Positions 11,406-23,730 of a stretch of 64,000 nt of DNA are shown piece by piece. The stretch is from Shinisaurus crocodilurus (Eukaryota; Chordata; Lepidosauria; Squamata; Shinisauridae). Every line of letters begins with the position of its first letter. Within the stretch, counting starts at the first letter, position 1. Both the position numbers and the translations under genes were made by a program. The stretch is taken from positions 113,452,359 through 113,516,358 of the forward strand of contig CM037879.1 in assembly GCA_021292165.1 (NCBI GenBank), given 5' to 3'. Under the pieces are notes generated by a model, which saw only the letters and a program-made list of their open reading frames with translations, was not told the DNA's origin and ran no database searches.

Positions 11406-11984
11406 CTTTCACCTGTACATTATGTAAGATAAAAATAATATACGGTACTTGAAATGAAATTAATTGAAATTAAAATACCGGTACATTTGTAGTTATTTTT
11501 AAAGCCCATGAACATAAATCCACAACCTAAATGCAACCACTTTATTTTACTGCAAGCACAATAAAGAGCTTTGTGCCCATTGCTACTGCACTGCATCAAG
11601 TAACACCTAGAATTGTGGATGCATTACCCCATGACTAGATGCAGATTCTCACAACCCATGCAACAGCCTGTTGTAACCTTACCATAGTCAAGTGGAACCT
11701 CTTTCTGTAGGTGATGATGTTGGATCAGGGTCATAGGAGGGCATACTACTGTGTTCAGTGCAAGATGCTTGCAAGGGATGAATTTAGGATTTCAGCTTAA
11801 TATTTTCCCTTTTAATCACATTGGAAACCTATGCTTTCTTGTATCCATTGAGCAAAACATAACAATATAGGAGAATAGAAGTCCTATGCAACAACAAAAA
11901 AACCCTGTTAGATCTTAGAAACCTACAATAGTAATTTATAAAACTGCCATTATCCCCAGAAAGAACTGTCTCGAGTCAGATGAA

Positions 11985-12850
11985 ATGCTATTGAAGCTGA
12001 ACCCCGACAAGACCGAGGTACTTCTGGTGGGGGAAGGGGAGGTTAGGGGATGTTGACCTGGTGCTGAATGGGGTACATCTACCCCTGAAGGACCAGGTCT
12101 GCAGCTTGGGGATCATTCTAGACTCCCAGCTGTCCATGGAGGCTCAGGTGGCAGCTGTGAGCTGGGTGGCGCTGTATCAACTCCATCTGATACGGCAGCT
12201 GCGCCCCTACTTTCCTAATCTGGTCCCATCAGTGGTTCATGCCTTGGTCTCCTCTCCCCTAGATTACTGTAATGCACTCTACGTGGGGTTACCCTGGAAG
12301 ACGGTTCGGAAGCTACAGCTGGTACAGAACGCGGCGGCTCGCCTGGTTAAAGGCAGCCGCCGCCGGGATCATATCACTCCAGTGCTGAAGGAGCTGCACT
12401 GGCTACCAGTTGCTTGCCGAGCCGAAATCAAGGTGTTGGTTTTGACCTTTAAAACCCTATACGGCTCCGGTCCAGTTTATCTCAAGGAGCGTCTCCAGCA
12501 ACACCAAGTAGGCCGCTCAACAAGATCGGCCACAGATAGCCTTCTCCTTGTCCCTTCAGCCAGAGCAGCTAGACTGGTGGGGACGAGGAAGAGGGCCTTT
12601 TCTGTGGCGGCCCCCGTACTGTGGAACTCTCTCCCTAGTGACCTCCGCCATGCCCCCTCTCTGTTGAGCTTCCGCCGCTCACTAAAAACATGGCTATTCA
12701 GGTGGGAATATGGGGTGGATTTTAAAATTTTATACTGTTTTAAATGTACTTTATATTTTATCATGTTGTACATCGCCCAGAGTGGCCGGTTTGCTGGCCA
12801 GATGGGCGATTCATAACTACAACAAAATAAATAAATAAATAAATAAATAC
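11985..12850 (+). pseudogene. L2-type LINE, C-terminal reverse transcriptase and 3' tail
   Basis: A 251-codon open frame (12061-12816) carries LDYCNALYVGLPWKTVRKLQ, DHITPVLKELHWLPV and FSVAAPVLWNSLPSDLRHAP. Upstream, in another frame, LKLNPDKTEVLLVGE marks the end of the catalytic domain. The 3' end GGCCAGATGGGCGATTCATA is followed by an AAATAAATA tail. It is 5'-truncated and lacks the YADD region. Its long open frame suggests a fairly young copy. Confidence 0.92.
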
Positions 12851-13039
12851 TCAATCTTATGGCCAAAACACCACCCTGCCCCTGCCAAAACCAAACAAAC
12901 AAACAAACAAACAAGACAAGTCAAATGTGAGAGCATAAATATTGCTTAGAACTGTGTTCTTAATTAAACGATAAAGAGACTTTTTAGTTTGGAAACTTTC
13001 TTAGAAAGCTTCCTTAACTAGGGGAGCGATCCAATCGAG

Positions 13040-13198
13040 ATTTCATAGATTTCATAGATCATAGAGTTGGAAGGAGCCTACAAGGCTATTGAGTCCAACC
13101 CCCTGCTCAATGCAGGAAACTAGAGGAGGGGTCTCCCATCCAAGTAATAACCAGGCTTGACCTTGCTTAGCTTTCCACACTCAGACAAGCTGAGCCAC
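13040..13198 (-). mobile_element. 5S-headed SINE, copy 2
   Basis: Inverse orientation. The tail repeat ATTTCATAG is duplicated at its left end, and the 5S-like head ends at CAAGCTGAGCCACC. Confidence 0.83.
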
Positions 13199-13199
13199 C

Positions 13200-14050
13200 T
13201 CCAAACTCGGGAGGCAGACAATCATCCAATGCAGAGTGGGAAGATTGGTGGAGGCTATCTTCACCTCCCAGCTCCTCCTGCTCTGCATTTTCACAAGGTG
13301 GCTGTTTTCGGGCGTCTAGCTGGGGTACTTTGGAGGGGAGGGAAAGAGGCTGCATAGGACGCGTCATTCCCTGGCCTCTGCAGTCTTCTCCACTCCCTGC
13401 CCACTGGAATGCCCCCTTTAACTCCTCTCCAAGGTTGAGTTCCCAACCTTTGAGAGGCAGCTGGTGCGGTTCTTTCTGTGCTGGCTGTGTGTGTGTGTGT
13501 GTGGGGGGGGGTCGGAGTGCGGATTCCCAGCTCCTAGGTTGGAGTGCTGTTTCTGATCTCGGAATCCGAAGTATCCTATGGCCCTGCAGATGATGTCTAG
13601 GAGCACAGGATTGCTCCCTCCGTGAATCATACGTTCTCATTGTTTTGGTTGATTCCAAATTATTGTTGGATTAACAGTCATTCTATATAAGTGTTTCATG
13701 CAGAACTATAGCAAAATTTAACATGTAAAATTTAACAAAAGCCAAGTAAGTATTGTAAAAAAGAAAACTAAAAACTTACAAATTATATTTTTCCTTTTAT
13801 TAAGAATAACTTAGTCTGATGAACAAGCCAGTTTATTTCAATAACATTTATTTCCAAGTAAGTGTGCTTTGGTTCAGAGTGAAAATAGTAACTTAATTGA
13901 TAGATCAAGCTGTAAATTTCTAACCATAAAACTCTGCACATTAAATTACTTATAGGATACCAATAGTGTAGGAGGGGAAAATATCTGGCTGTCTTGTAGC
14001 CATGATTTTGATCTAGTTCATGCCTCAGCTTAATAGTAAAACTGGTCAAG
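13200..14050. other. Intronic stretch, first half GC-rich
   Basis: A 163-codon minus-strand frame (13167-13658) spans the GT microsatellite and part of a SINE. I judge it chance. Confidence 0.5.
13484..13510 (+). repeat. GT microsatellite followed by G run
   Basis: About nine GT units, then a G homopolymer. Confidence 0.9.
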
Positions 14051-14054
14051 GAAT

Positions 14055-14227
14055 TACCCGTATTTTTCCGTCTATAAGACGCCCCCATATATAAGACGCC
14101 CCCCACTGGGCAGTTTCGCAACCGGGCGGTTTTCTCCTCGGCTTACTTCCGTGTATAAGACGACCCTCAATTTTTAGTCTAACAATTTTAGGAAAAAGTA
14201 TAGTCTTATACATGGAAAAATACTGTA
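14055..14227. mobile_element. Palindromic-ended repeat with TATAAGACG motifs
   Basis: TTACCCGTATTTTTCCGTC at the left mirrors GGAAAAATACTGTA at the right. Internal direct repeats of ATAAGACG lie close to both ends. Confidence 0.65.
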
Positions 14228-14229
14228 GC

Positions 14230-15755
14230 TCTGTTTTGAGGAAGCAGCTAACAATCTGCTGTACAATCTAACTTTACTTGGTTCTGAGCTAATTAGCTTC
14301 ATTTGCTTAAACACAAGTGATACATTTAAGCAAGCTGGATATTGGCTCACCCAGTGCCAATATCTCTCTCAGTTTTTATGCTCAGATAATAGAAATATTT
14401 TTGCAAACTTATTTTTTTTCTCTGAAAATTGACAATTTTTAATAGAAGGTCAACAACATAGGTCAGTGCAAAATTGGATAAAGAGGTAGGTATTCAGAAA
14501 CATATTTTGGAATTATCTTAATTCATCCATGAACAGATTCAAAAAGTGGAATGACTTGGTGGCAGAGAAACTATGATGTCAGACTTCTAAAAACTCACCA
14601 GATGCTCAGAAGAGGGCCTTGAAATGGAAAATAATGGAAAATGGAAGTAGAATGTGTCCATGTCTGACTTTGTTCTCCATATCCAATTTTGCAAACTGGC
14701 ATTTTTCAAAACAAACTCCCCCCCCCCATGAATTAATTAAAACAAAAACCTCATTTCTTTTTTAAAAGCAAAACTTTTGAAATGGTAATTTTAAACAGCC
14801 TGAGTCTTAATTGTGCCAACAGCTTTCCAACTGGACTACCAGCAAGGGTGTGTGTGTGTGTGTGGGGGGGGGTCCCAACAGCTCAACTTCCCTTGACTTC
14901 ACCCACAGATCTGGTGCTATGCTGAAATCAACATTGTGGCTACAATGTATTTATTGGGGTTTTATTCTAATATCTTACAAAAGTTGAACAAATATGTAAT
15001 AGCAAAGGCAGCAACAGCAATATATCCTTAAAAGAATATCCTCCTATTCTGCCAACTGGCCTGCCTTGAACATTGTCTTTTTTCCTTCAAAATATATGTT
15101 ATGGATGTCCGGGAAATTCAGTTAAGAGCATCAAGGAAGCGCAAGGGCTAGAACATGCAGTAGCTTATCTCATGGCAGACTGCCAGCTCTGTCCCAAGAG
15201 CCAACAATAAGGTTTTAAACTTCAGCAACTTTAACATATGCTATGGAGGTGGGATCACTGTGGTTGCTAGCCCCAGACTTGCCGTCCAATGAATCCTCAT
15301 TAAAGGATTTAATGTGTATTTATTCCAGTATCAAGGCCTTGAAAAAAATCCTGTTTCATTTTCATGAGTTGTTAATTTGCACCCCTGCTGCCTTCCTGAG
15401 ATGCCATAGCCACTTCTCAGGATCCTTCTTGAGAATCAAACCCTGAATCCCCATTACCCACGGTCACCATGGTATGCACACAACCATATGTAATGAGGAA
15501 TCAGGGTTTGATGAGGCCACTATGCAGTGATGGGGGAAAGGAGATTAGCTATTTAGTTTGTGAACTACCCAGAAACTTTCAGGTATAGAAATATAATAAA
15601 CAAACAAAACCAATATGATGTTCTATGTAAATAACCAGCAGCAATTCACCAACCAGACACAGAGTAGGTGTGGCTGGATAAGATGAATAGGGATACAAAA
15701 TACAATGGGCCCAGGGGCTTGGGATAAACCAGACAATTATCTGGGAGACATCAGT
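14230..15755. other. Intronic stretch, unremarkable
   Basis: A GT run with a G run (14846-14873) and the hairpin at 15.43 kb only. Confidence 0.5.
15434..15522. repeat. Imperfect hairpin
   Basis: ATCAAACCCTGAATCCCCAT and GAGGAATCAGGGTTTGAT are inverse. Confidence 0.75.
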
Positions 15756-15759
15756 GTTC

Positions 15760-16230
15760 CAGCAGTACTAATTATTTTATATCCCACCCTTCCTTGGAAG
15801 GAGTCGAGGGTGGCTAACAACTCATATAAAAACAATACAATGCATAAACACCACTACAATCCCAACTCTAAAACTGCAAATACATAATACAATGAAACCC
15901 TCACTACAAGAAACAGAGAAAACACTTGCCTATAGCCCCAAAGCCTCTACCAGTAAATACATCTTTAACTGGTACCTGAATGACAACAATGTGGGGGTCA
16001 AACAAATCTCTACTGGAAGGGAGTTCCATAGTCAAGGTGCTACCACCAAGTAGCTATCATGCTTGACCATTGCACTGCACTGCCTTCAGTGCAGGTGTGT
16101 GGTTCTTCCTAGCCCTTTGTCCTAGTAATCCATACCAGGGTAAACCCTGGGACCCCTTGTATATGTGACAAATGTGCTCCAAAAGTTTAACATAAGGCCT
16201 TTCCATTCCAGGGCTACATGGTTGGAATCA
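15760..16230 (-). mobile_element. L2/CR1-type LINE 3' end, minus strand
   Basis: Minus-strand text equivalent to LWNSLPVEI and LLSFRYQLK near 15960-16050, then an A-rich 3' end reading CACCCTCGACTCCTTCCAAG near 15785-15815. Confidence 0.65.
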
Positions 16231-16234
16231 CTGG

Positions 16235-17865
16235 ATGTGATATTGGGGGGAGGTGATTGTCATTGGTCAAGCCCTTGGAAGATTATAAAGGCGGGTTATG
16301 CTGTTCCTCTGTAGAACAGGAGGGCCTGGTTCTAATGGAACAATCCACTGATGTTCTGGTTTGTTAATTAACTGGTATTTTCCATATTCTGATGAAATGG
16401 AAAATTGCAGTTGAGTCTGCAAGCCTTATGTGAAGGAAGAAGGGAAAGAAGAAATGGCAGTACATACCGGTAAACCCAAGGTGAGTCCAAACTATGGCTT
16501 GTTATGTTTGAGCCAGGTGTGTTTATATACTGAATCATTTGCTTCACATCTAGGAACCTTGGATAGTTTATTTCTTGACTTTGGGAAACCGACAAAGACT
16601 GAGAATCTCTAACTGAATATATTTAGTCTGTGCCAAACAACAGTAAGTGAATCAAAAGAAACCATTTTAAATTCAGAAGAAACTGAACTAGGATCCTAAT
16701 CCTAACTATTTAAGTGGAATTTCCATGTGAAGTGATCCTTCCTGAGTACATTTGTAGCACCACTGTAAAGAAGCGGAGACAGAGGAGATTCAAAGAAGTT
16801 GCATTCTCTCTCTTACCTCACCTCTAGTGTAATATTTAAAAAGGAAACTTGAGGGGGAAATGAACAAGCTTTGGGTGTGGAAACAGTTGGCACATTAACC
16901 TCATGCAAGCTCCTCTCCAATTGTTGCCTCAGAAGGGAGGCAAGAAGTGAAATACAGCTTACTAGTCTCTACTATTTCTCACCACCTCCTTAGAACTTCT
17001 GAAGTCATTCTAAAGTACATCAAAAATCAGTCAGATTGACCTATGTAAACATGTTCAAAATTTGGGCATAAATGACCTAGGCTAAAACTTCAGCCATGAC
17101 TCAATTTAGTAAATTCATATCTTCTTTGTTTCTACATGAGATTACTATAGAATCCCTGTACATAAGTTTGTGCAATGTTAGCTAATATTTCAGTTCCAAG
17201 ATACTACAGACCAGCATTTGTGTGACTTATAATATAAAAGCAAGCTAAGTCTACGAAATTTAATCAAATAAATTGGTACAATTAGTTACTAAGCATTGTA
17301 TCCAATTGTGCACTTCTGTTCACAGAAAGCTCAGTAATCCAGTAGAGGCTTCCATGAATAGAAATGGGAGGCAGACAGTTTTCACAAATTCTCCCTTTCT
17401 CCTGCAGTCTCCCTGTGCCACCTTCCTTGCTGTTCCAGAAGGTCTCCCAACCCTTTAGAGAAGATTTCAGGGACTATAGGAGGCTGCAGATGGAAGGGAG
17501 AAATCAGCAAAAAAAATCACTGAAGGACACAACTGGATACAACCCTTTAATCTTTAATTGCAGATTAAAATGTTGCAGCCTAATTAAACATCAGGGCTAT
17601 AAACAAATTCTCTCAGGGCTATAAACAAAAATTTCTAGGAACTTGGAACTTAGTAAAACATTTAAGACTTCCTCCACTCTGCACTAAATTTCTTCAACAG
17701 AAACTTAAATATTGCTTGTCCTTCCATTTATAATCTAAAGTGAGCATATTGCTTCTCTCTCAAAAGTACTAAAATTAACCAAGGCTGCAATCGCAGGTTA
17801 AGTATACTTACTAGGACATAAGACCCTTCAAGCTGGGTTGGATACTAAAAGATTTCGTAAGTGTG
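16235..17865. other. Intronic stretch, nothing recognised
   Basis: No repeats or coding similarity noticed. Confidence 0.5.
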
Positions 17866-17870
17866 GCTCA

Positions 17871-18053
17871 CACTGGCTCAGCTTGTCTGAGTGTGGAAAG
17901 CTAAGCAGGGTCAGGCCTGGTTATTACTTGGATGGGAGACCCCTCCTCTAGTTTCCTGCACTGAGCAGGGGGTTGGACTCAATAGCCTTGTAGGGCCCTT
18001 TAATTGCAGGGCTCTTTAATTGTAGAGCCCTTCCAACTCTATCTATGAAATCT
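17871..18053 (+). mobile_element. 5S-headed SINE, copy 3 with internal duplication
   Basis: As copy 1, but the tail repeats a CCCTTTAATTGCAGGGCTC-type segment near 17997-18030, lengthening it. Confidence 0.83.
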
Positions 18054-18546
18054 AAGTGGAGCTCTGCTCATGGAAGCAGCACTTCTGCTTTCTGTTAATA
18101 AGAAGGGGTAGGCGATTTTTGCAGATTTCCACTTGCCCTCCACCCCCTGTTCCCATGGAAATCTGCTCTGAAGGATATAAGGAACTTCTGGAACAGCATA
18201 GAAGGTGGTGGGGACAGCCAGGGGCTACAGGGGAAAGGGAAATCAGACAATCACTTCCTGCCCCATTTCCTGGATCAATGGAAGAGAGTCCCTTATAATC
18301 CAAACCAATCAGACTTAGATCTGAGTAAATATGCTTAGAATTGCAGTGTGAAGTGTTCAACTGCAATAAATATCAATATTTTAAAACCTATACAGTCCCC
18401 AATATTTATGGGCCTTGAACTATTTTTTTGTCACTTTCATATGTTATAAATTGTAAGTTATCTTTCAGGTAAGGGAAGCTGTCCCATTCCTTCAAAATCC
18501 CCAGAAGGGCTTCTGAGGCTTTGTGATATGTAGATTTAACCATTAT

Positions 18547-18637
18547 AATGCAATCCTGTGCATGTCTACCCAGAGAAAAGTCACACTTAGTTCAATCAGC
18601 TTTACTCCCAAGGTAGATGTGTACAGGACTGCAGCCT
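18547..18637. mobile_element. MITE family B copy
   Basis: Begins ATGCAATCCTGTGCATG and ends GTACAGGACTGCAGCC. Confidence 0.6.
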
Positions 18638-18649
18638 TAAATCATTAAT

Positions 18650-18975
18650 TGATGGTATTTCTTTGCTCCCCCATACCAAAGTTCTCTGAATGGTGTACAT
18701 AAAAATACAGTATGAATAAAAATACAATTACAGCATAAACCATATAACAAAGATGAAGCAATAAGATTAAACACAGACATGTCTTAAAACTTTAAAAAGC
18801 CAAAGCTTCAAAATCCATTAAAAATCCATTAAAACCCTGTGAGAATGAAAAAAAAGGTGAGAATGAAAAAAAAAGGTTATTTTCCTAGTGCCAAACAGAA
18901 TACAAAGTAGGCACTAGGCTAGCCACTTTGGTTAGGGCATTCCACAATAGGAGTGCTTATCACAGAAAATCTCCC
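18650..18975 (-). mobile_element. LINE 3'-end remnant
   Basis: Minus-strand TATGTACACCATTCAGAGAA followed by a T/A-rich end. It contains a short tandem duplication (GTGAGAATGAAAAAAAAG) at 18840-18877. Confidence 0.45.
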
Positions 18976-19629
18976 CCCCCCCCCTTCCAGCCTTTATTCA
19001 CAAGTCCTAACTGACTTACATGCACAACTGTAAGTCAAACAATTAAAGTCAAAATCTTTAACCAGCCAACAATCCTACACACAGTTGTGCATGTAAAAAC
19101 TTATTGACTGAACTGCAAAACGTACTTGCATTATTTAGTGCCTGATCCTAAATATGAAAGGAAATATGACTGTGAGGATCTATAAGTACTTGCAAAATAT
19201 GCATACAAGCCACTCCATTGCATGGAATTAAAAATTCAGAATTTTTATCCATTAAAAATTAAATCTATTGCACAGAATTAAATTAAACTATCATCAATAG
19301 GTCTTACTGCCAAGTAAAAAGCAGAATAAGTAGAAAGCCAACATCCCATTGCCCCCACCCCTATAAAGAGATGCTAGAAATGGGCATACACACTACTTTT
19401 TTGTTCAGTTATGGATTCTTTGGTAGTGTAGTAAAGAAATAATATCTCTCCTAGCAGCCTCTTTAGAGAGACTCACCACCTACCGTACTTTAAGAACTAT
19501 GGATCCACAATTCATTCCTAACACACGAGCAAAAACTGTTTATTACACCAATCTTTAAAAAAAGAAGAAGTGCCAGTTATCCTTTTCCCTACTGGATTAC
19601 CTTGCTTTTCACTGATTTAACACATTGGC

Positions 19630-19945
19630 CTGATTTGCACATATGAACCCAGAGTATGGGTTGTCGTTGAATCGTGGATTGTCATTACATGCAAACCCTG
19701 AACTGTGGTTTAATTATGGGTTATTAACCACAGACAACCCAGGAAGAGAATCCATGGTTTGTTATTGGGTTCTGAAATCTGGGTTGTTTGTGATTAATAA
19801 CCCATAGTTAAACCATAGTGCACATCATAATTAACAACCCATAGTTAAACCCTAGTTTGAACATAACAACAAACCATGATTCAGTGACAACCCATACTCA
19901 ACCCATATTTTAGGTTATCATTATGTACGAATGAGGTCATTAACA
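19630..19945. mobile_element. Foldback MITE of about 315 bp
   Basis: CCCAGAGTATGGGTTGTCGT at the left is inverted as GACAACCCATACTCAACCCA at the right. Several TTAATAACCCATAGTTAAACC-like inner arms add further pairing. Confidence 0.75.
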
Positions 19946-20455
19946 AAATGTCATTATCTCAGCACAAATGGTGTTTTTTGTCCATATTATGCTGACTAAT
20001 TATGCACCCTGCCTAACTCAAGAGATGCAGAAACATTATTTCTAAGAAACATTATTTCTAATGTTCCCATCATTTCTTTAGTTGACCAAACCCCAATTAC
20101 ACAAGCTATTATATGCATTTAATGTATTAATGCTTGCAGGCATATTGCAAAGCACAAGTGAAAATAAATGCATCAATCTATTAAGTATTTTACCAAAAAC
20201 AAACTTCACACTCAAAGAGCACAGATCAAATTGCTCTATCATGAAAACAATCCATTATGATCATTCACAAATGCCCACATACTAGAAAGTATTCATGAGA
20301 TGCTATTTTTCAAGTTTTATGTTAGACGTCCAAGATGAATATATTAAAAAACATGTAGATTACCAAAATACATTTACATTTCAGATATCTCTCTTATGTA
20401 CATCAGTTTAATTACTTGTTCCTGCTTACCAAATACTATAATCCAGGATTATATG

Positions 20456-20824
20456 TCAGCAACACTGGGTGGCCTGGGGGCCACCTCCAAGGGCCACACT
20501 CTTGCCACCACCATCCAAAAAGGGAAGTTGGCCACCAAATTACAGTGACAAACTGCTACAGAACTGTAGAGCAGACAAATTTAGCTTGCAAACAAGCTAA
20601 ATTTATATGTTCTAAGCTTCCATAGGTGTTGCAGAGGAGCTAGGGAGCTTTCAATGGACAAATTTAGTTTGCTTTCAGGCTAAATTTGTCTGTTCTAAGC
20701 CCCATATTGGTTTGCTGCCAAAGTTCAGTGGCAAACCACTACTTCTGCCTTTTTCTTTATGGCTGGCATGACAGGGGGCAATGGGGTTGCATGTGGCCTG
20801 TGGGCCATGTGTTGCCCATCCCTG
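20456..20824. mobile_element. hAT-like repeat with internal hairpins
   Basis: The right end read inward is CAGGGATGGGCAACACATGG. Inside, GACAAATTTAG...CTAAATTTGTC pairs form stems near 20570-20610 and 20655-20695. The left end is poorly preserved and no target duplication was seen. Confidence 0.5.
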
Positions 20825-20894
20825 CTATAGTAGTCTGTCACAAAGAGATAAATGACATTAATCTCTCACAGGGTTATTAACTTACCTTATTCTT

Positions 20895-20995
20895 CATAGG
20901 CACCATGGTCCAGTGGACAGAGCAGTAAATTTGAATCTGAGATAACTAGGTTCATATGGTTCTCTTACCATGAAATTACTGGGTGTCAAATCATT
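20895..20995 (+). mobile_element. Decayed tRNA-derived SINE head
   Basis: ATGGTCCAGTGGACAGAG resembles box A and TAGGTTCATATGG box B. Downstream ACCATGAAATTACTGGGTG matches the body of the 9.56-kb SINE loosely. Confidence 0.4.
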
Positions 20996-21049
20996 CAGAT
21001 AGTTCACATATGTACCTACACCCCTTGAGAATTATTCCCTGACGCACAG

Positions 21050-21099
<50 letters not shown>
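21050..21099 (+). repeat. GT then GA compound microsatellite
   Basis: A GT run passes directly into a GA run. Confidence 0.95.
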
Positions 21100-21822
21100 A
21101 CTGCATCCTGTGCAGAGAACTGTGGTTAAAGTGATACAAGACCTCTTATTTGTGACATCTGATCCATGATCACTCTTTCACTTATGGAAGTGATATGGAA
21201 GCAAGTCATAACTGTTGCAGCCATTAAGTGATGGGCATGCATGTGTGAACGGGGCATATATCTCAGCTCTACATCTGTAAAATGGGTTTAACTATGACTT
21301 GCCTCACTGAATTTGTAAGAGAATGTATAAGATAAAAAGTAGCACCTGCCTTGAACCTTAGAAATAAGCTGGGATCTAAAATGAAAATCACTCCACTTTA
21401 AAAACAAATATTTAGACATTCCCAAAATCTGTTTTAAGTTGTATACCAATAGCCAGGTCCCATATATAACTAAATTCTGTTTCTTGATATACCACATGTT
21501 ACATTGCAGCTATAAATACAGTATTCAAAATCCAAAAAGGAATATACATGCATGGGAGAGAACTGTACAAGAAGCTAGGATTTCGATTTTCAGCCTTGCT
21601 GCTGCAGTTCCCCATGCCAAAGAGATGGTCCACCATGTGGACAAGTATCTTGCCTCTTCAGCAGTGGAAATATCAGCATTGAAACCAGAAAGCACAGGTC
21701 CAGCAGCATGATCACTTCTTGGCAATATGAGAACCGTTCCAGTGTTCTCATTATTATCCAATTTTATAGTTAAATAAACCAATGCTGATTATGTCCCAAG
21801 ATGGGAAGGGGGAAAAAAGCAA

Positions 21823-22069
21823 GAGCCAGTGTGGCGTAGTGGTGAGAGTGTTGGACTGGGACTTGGGAGATCCAGGTTCTAGTCCCCGCTCGGCCATGAA
21901 ACTCACTGGGTGACTTTGGGCCAGTCACTGACTCTCAGCCTAACCTACCTCACAGGGTTGTTGTGAGGATATAATGGAGGAGTGGAGGAGGAGGATTATG
22001 TAAGCCGCCTTGGGTTCCTTGCAGGAAAAAAGGCGGGGTATAAATATAATAAATAAATAAAATAAATAA
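21823..22069 (+). mobile_element. tRNA-derived SINE (Sauria-type), full length
   Basis: Head GAGCCAGTGTGGCGTAGTGG, box B GGTTCTAGTCC, and an AATAAA-type tail. A short GGAGTGGAGGAGGA expansion distinguishes it from the other copies. Confidence 0.87.
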
Positions 22070-22074
22070 GACAA

Positions 22075-23530
22075 ATATCCTCTTGGACAGGAGCAATGGA
22101 ATTTGCAGGTCACTTTTTCCAGGGTAGTTCCACTGAACTCAATGAAACAATTGCCAAAGTAAATGGTTTCAGAACTGAGGTCGTAAGTTCTTGGTTTTCA
22201 GTTACGTTCAAGTCAGTTCTATTATAAATATATTCTACAAAACAGATACCCCCACACACAGTCATGCAGAGTGCTTTGACCAAACCAGGCTTTCAAGATA
22301 AAAACTAAATGTAACACAGAAAATATGTATCACAGTTTGCTAGAAAGAGACCACCACTACAAAACGTTAAGCTGCCTTTAGCTGTTCTCATATAGCCAAA
22401 ACCCAAACATTATCAGTGCTTTGGAGATACATTGGATCCAATCTTAAGCACATATACAAGGAATTAGGGTTTTCTGTTAAAATCAGTGGAACGTTTCACT
22501 AAATATGCATAGGTTTGTGTGTCTTTCATTCTATGATTAACTCAATAAATTTACCTTTTTGAGCTTAGTATAATAAAAATCTAGAAAGTAAATCAGTACA
22601 ATTCAGATTTTAATTGCTGGGTTAGATAATCAAGGAGTAAAAGAGAAAGATCAAAGCAAACACACACAATTGCATGCCAGTTACACACAATTTGTCAGTT
22701 TGCAACCATTACTGTCAATATGCACCATTAAGAACTACTAACCCAGTCTTTCTTTTATATATACACATATGTATGCCAGTATCTGCCTCTTACAATTTGG
22801 CTTCTAAGCTCTGTATCCTTAAGGAGATAGTTGTCCTACAGAATATATTTTCCAAACTGAGGACTTCACACACAAAACCACAAATGATACCTTGATGTAC
22901 CATATTCTACTATATGAGCTTTTTTCCATAGACACTATAAACAAAACTATTACCATTTATACACCATAGTTTCATCCAAACATGATCATAATAAAGAACT
23001 ACAATAGTATCTAATTTAAGGGGGTGTGTGTTTTTTAAAAAGAGTAGTAATAATTTTCAAAGTAGGAAGTTATTAGCACAATCCTATGCTTGCATCCCAT
23101 TGTGTTTAATGGGCCTTGCTCTCAGGTACGTATGCACAGAATCGCACCGCCTGTGTGTCATCTAAGTGTCTGGCTTTTTTCCACTCTCACTTTAGCAGAG
23201 AATAATCTATCAGATGATGAATGGATGAACAACAACTAAAATTTAACTCACACAGAAAAAGAAAGCGAACAAAACAAAAGGAAGTGCTTGTACTAAAAAC
23301 CTGTTGAGAGAGTACACTCCCCCCCCCTTTTAAATAGGACCAATGAACCCACTGATAATTTAAGGGGGTTTGGATGGCAAACAAGGGGCACAAATATCTA
23401 TGCATGTAGGTAGATATGAGGGTTGTTTTATAGATCACACAAAACTAATCTAGCATCGTTAAACTAAGCTGGGAAATGTGGCGTTAGAGAAAAGGGGTGA
23501 GAGAGGAACTTAAAACAACAAAAACGTGCT
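22075..23530. other. Intronic stretch flanking LIN28B exon 2
   Basis: Only a short MITE at 23.08 kb. The rest is unrecognised. Confidence 0.5.
23075..23149. mobile_element. MITE family B copy, short
   Basis: GCACAATCCTATGCTTG, with CCCATTGTGTTTAATGGG in the centre. Confidence 0.55.
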
Positions 23531-23533
23531 TAC

Positions 23534-23730
23534 TTGGTGTACAAAGACATCAACTGGAGACTCCAAGGGGCTTCCCTCGCGGTTAATCATGGAAATAAAT
23601 CCGAACCCCATTCGCACATTAAACCACTTGCAATGGCCTGTTCCGTGCAAAACCTGGGATTCCTCCTCCTCCTCCTCCTCTTCTTGTTCCGGCAATTTCC
23701 CGGGCTCATCTCCACCTTTACGCGCCCCCG
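23534..23730 (-). CDS. LIN28B: LIN28B coding exon 2: N-terminus and first half of the cold-shock domain
   Basis: LIN28B is an RNA-binding protein that blocks let-7 microRNA maturation through a cold-shock domain and two CCHC zinc knuckles. This exon encodes residues 4-69: an acidic N-terminal tail with eight consecutive Glu (20-27), then the cold-shock domain from about residue 31. It contains CKWFNVRMGFGFISM (37-51, RNP1-like, with the RNA-stacking Trp39 and Phe46/Phe48) and DVFVHQ (64-69, RNP2-like). HGTGHCKWF and REGSPLESPVD fit LIN28B rather than LIN28A. The acceptor is CCAAAGCAG/CGGGGG and the donor CACCAA/GTAAGC. The 197-nt length keeps phase with the ten coding bases of exon 1 and ends after a whole codon, as in other vertebrate LIN28 genes as I recall them. 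Longer open frames through the acceptor are intronic read-through. Exon 3 was not seen at lower coordinates. Confidence 0.95.

Larger units (their letters stand above)
1..23533 (-). other. LIN28B: 5' part of LIN28B intron 2
   Basis: Inferred because exon 2 ends with a donor at 23533 and no exon 3 homology (SKLFMEGFRSL-type) was noticed at lower coordinates. Transposon remnants occupy much of the interval and are listed separately. Confidence 0.7.

Noticed and set aside
13038..13198. Genuine 5S rRNA gene
   Set aside because: Only the internal-promoter part matches 5S; ends and the CR1-like tail show it is a SINE, as do the other three copies.
13167..13658. 163-codon minus-strand frame
   Set aside because: It runs through a GT microsatellite and into a SINE; no protein resemblance.
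1..23533. LIN28B exons 3 and 4
   Set aside because: No frame resembling the SKLFMEGFRSL block or the CCHC knuckles was found; intron 2 probably extends past position 1.
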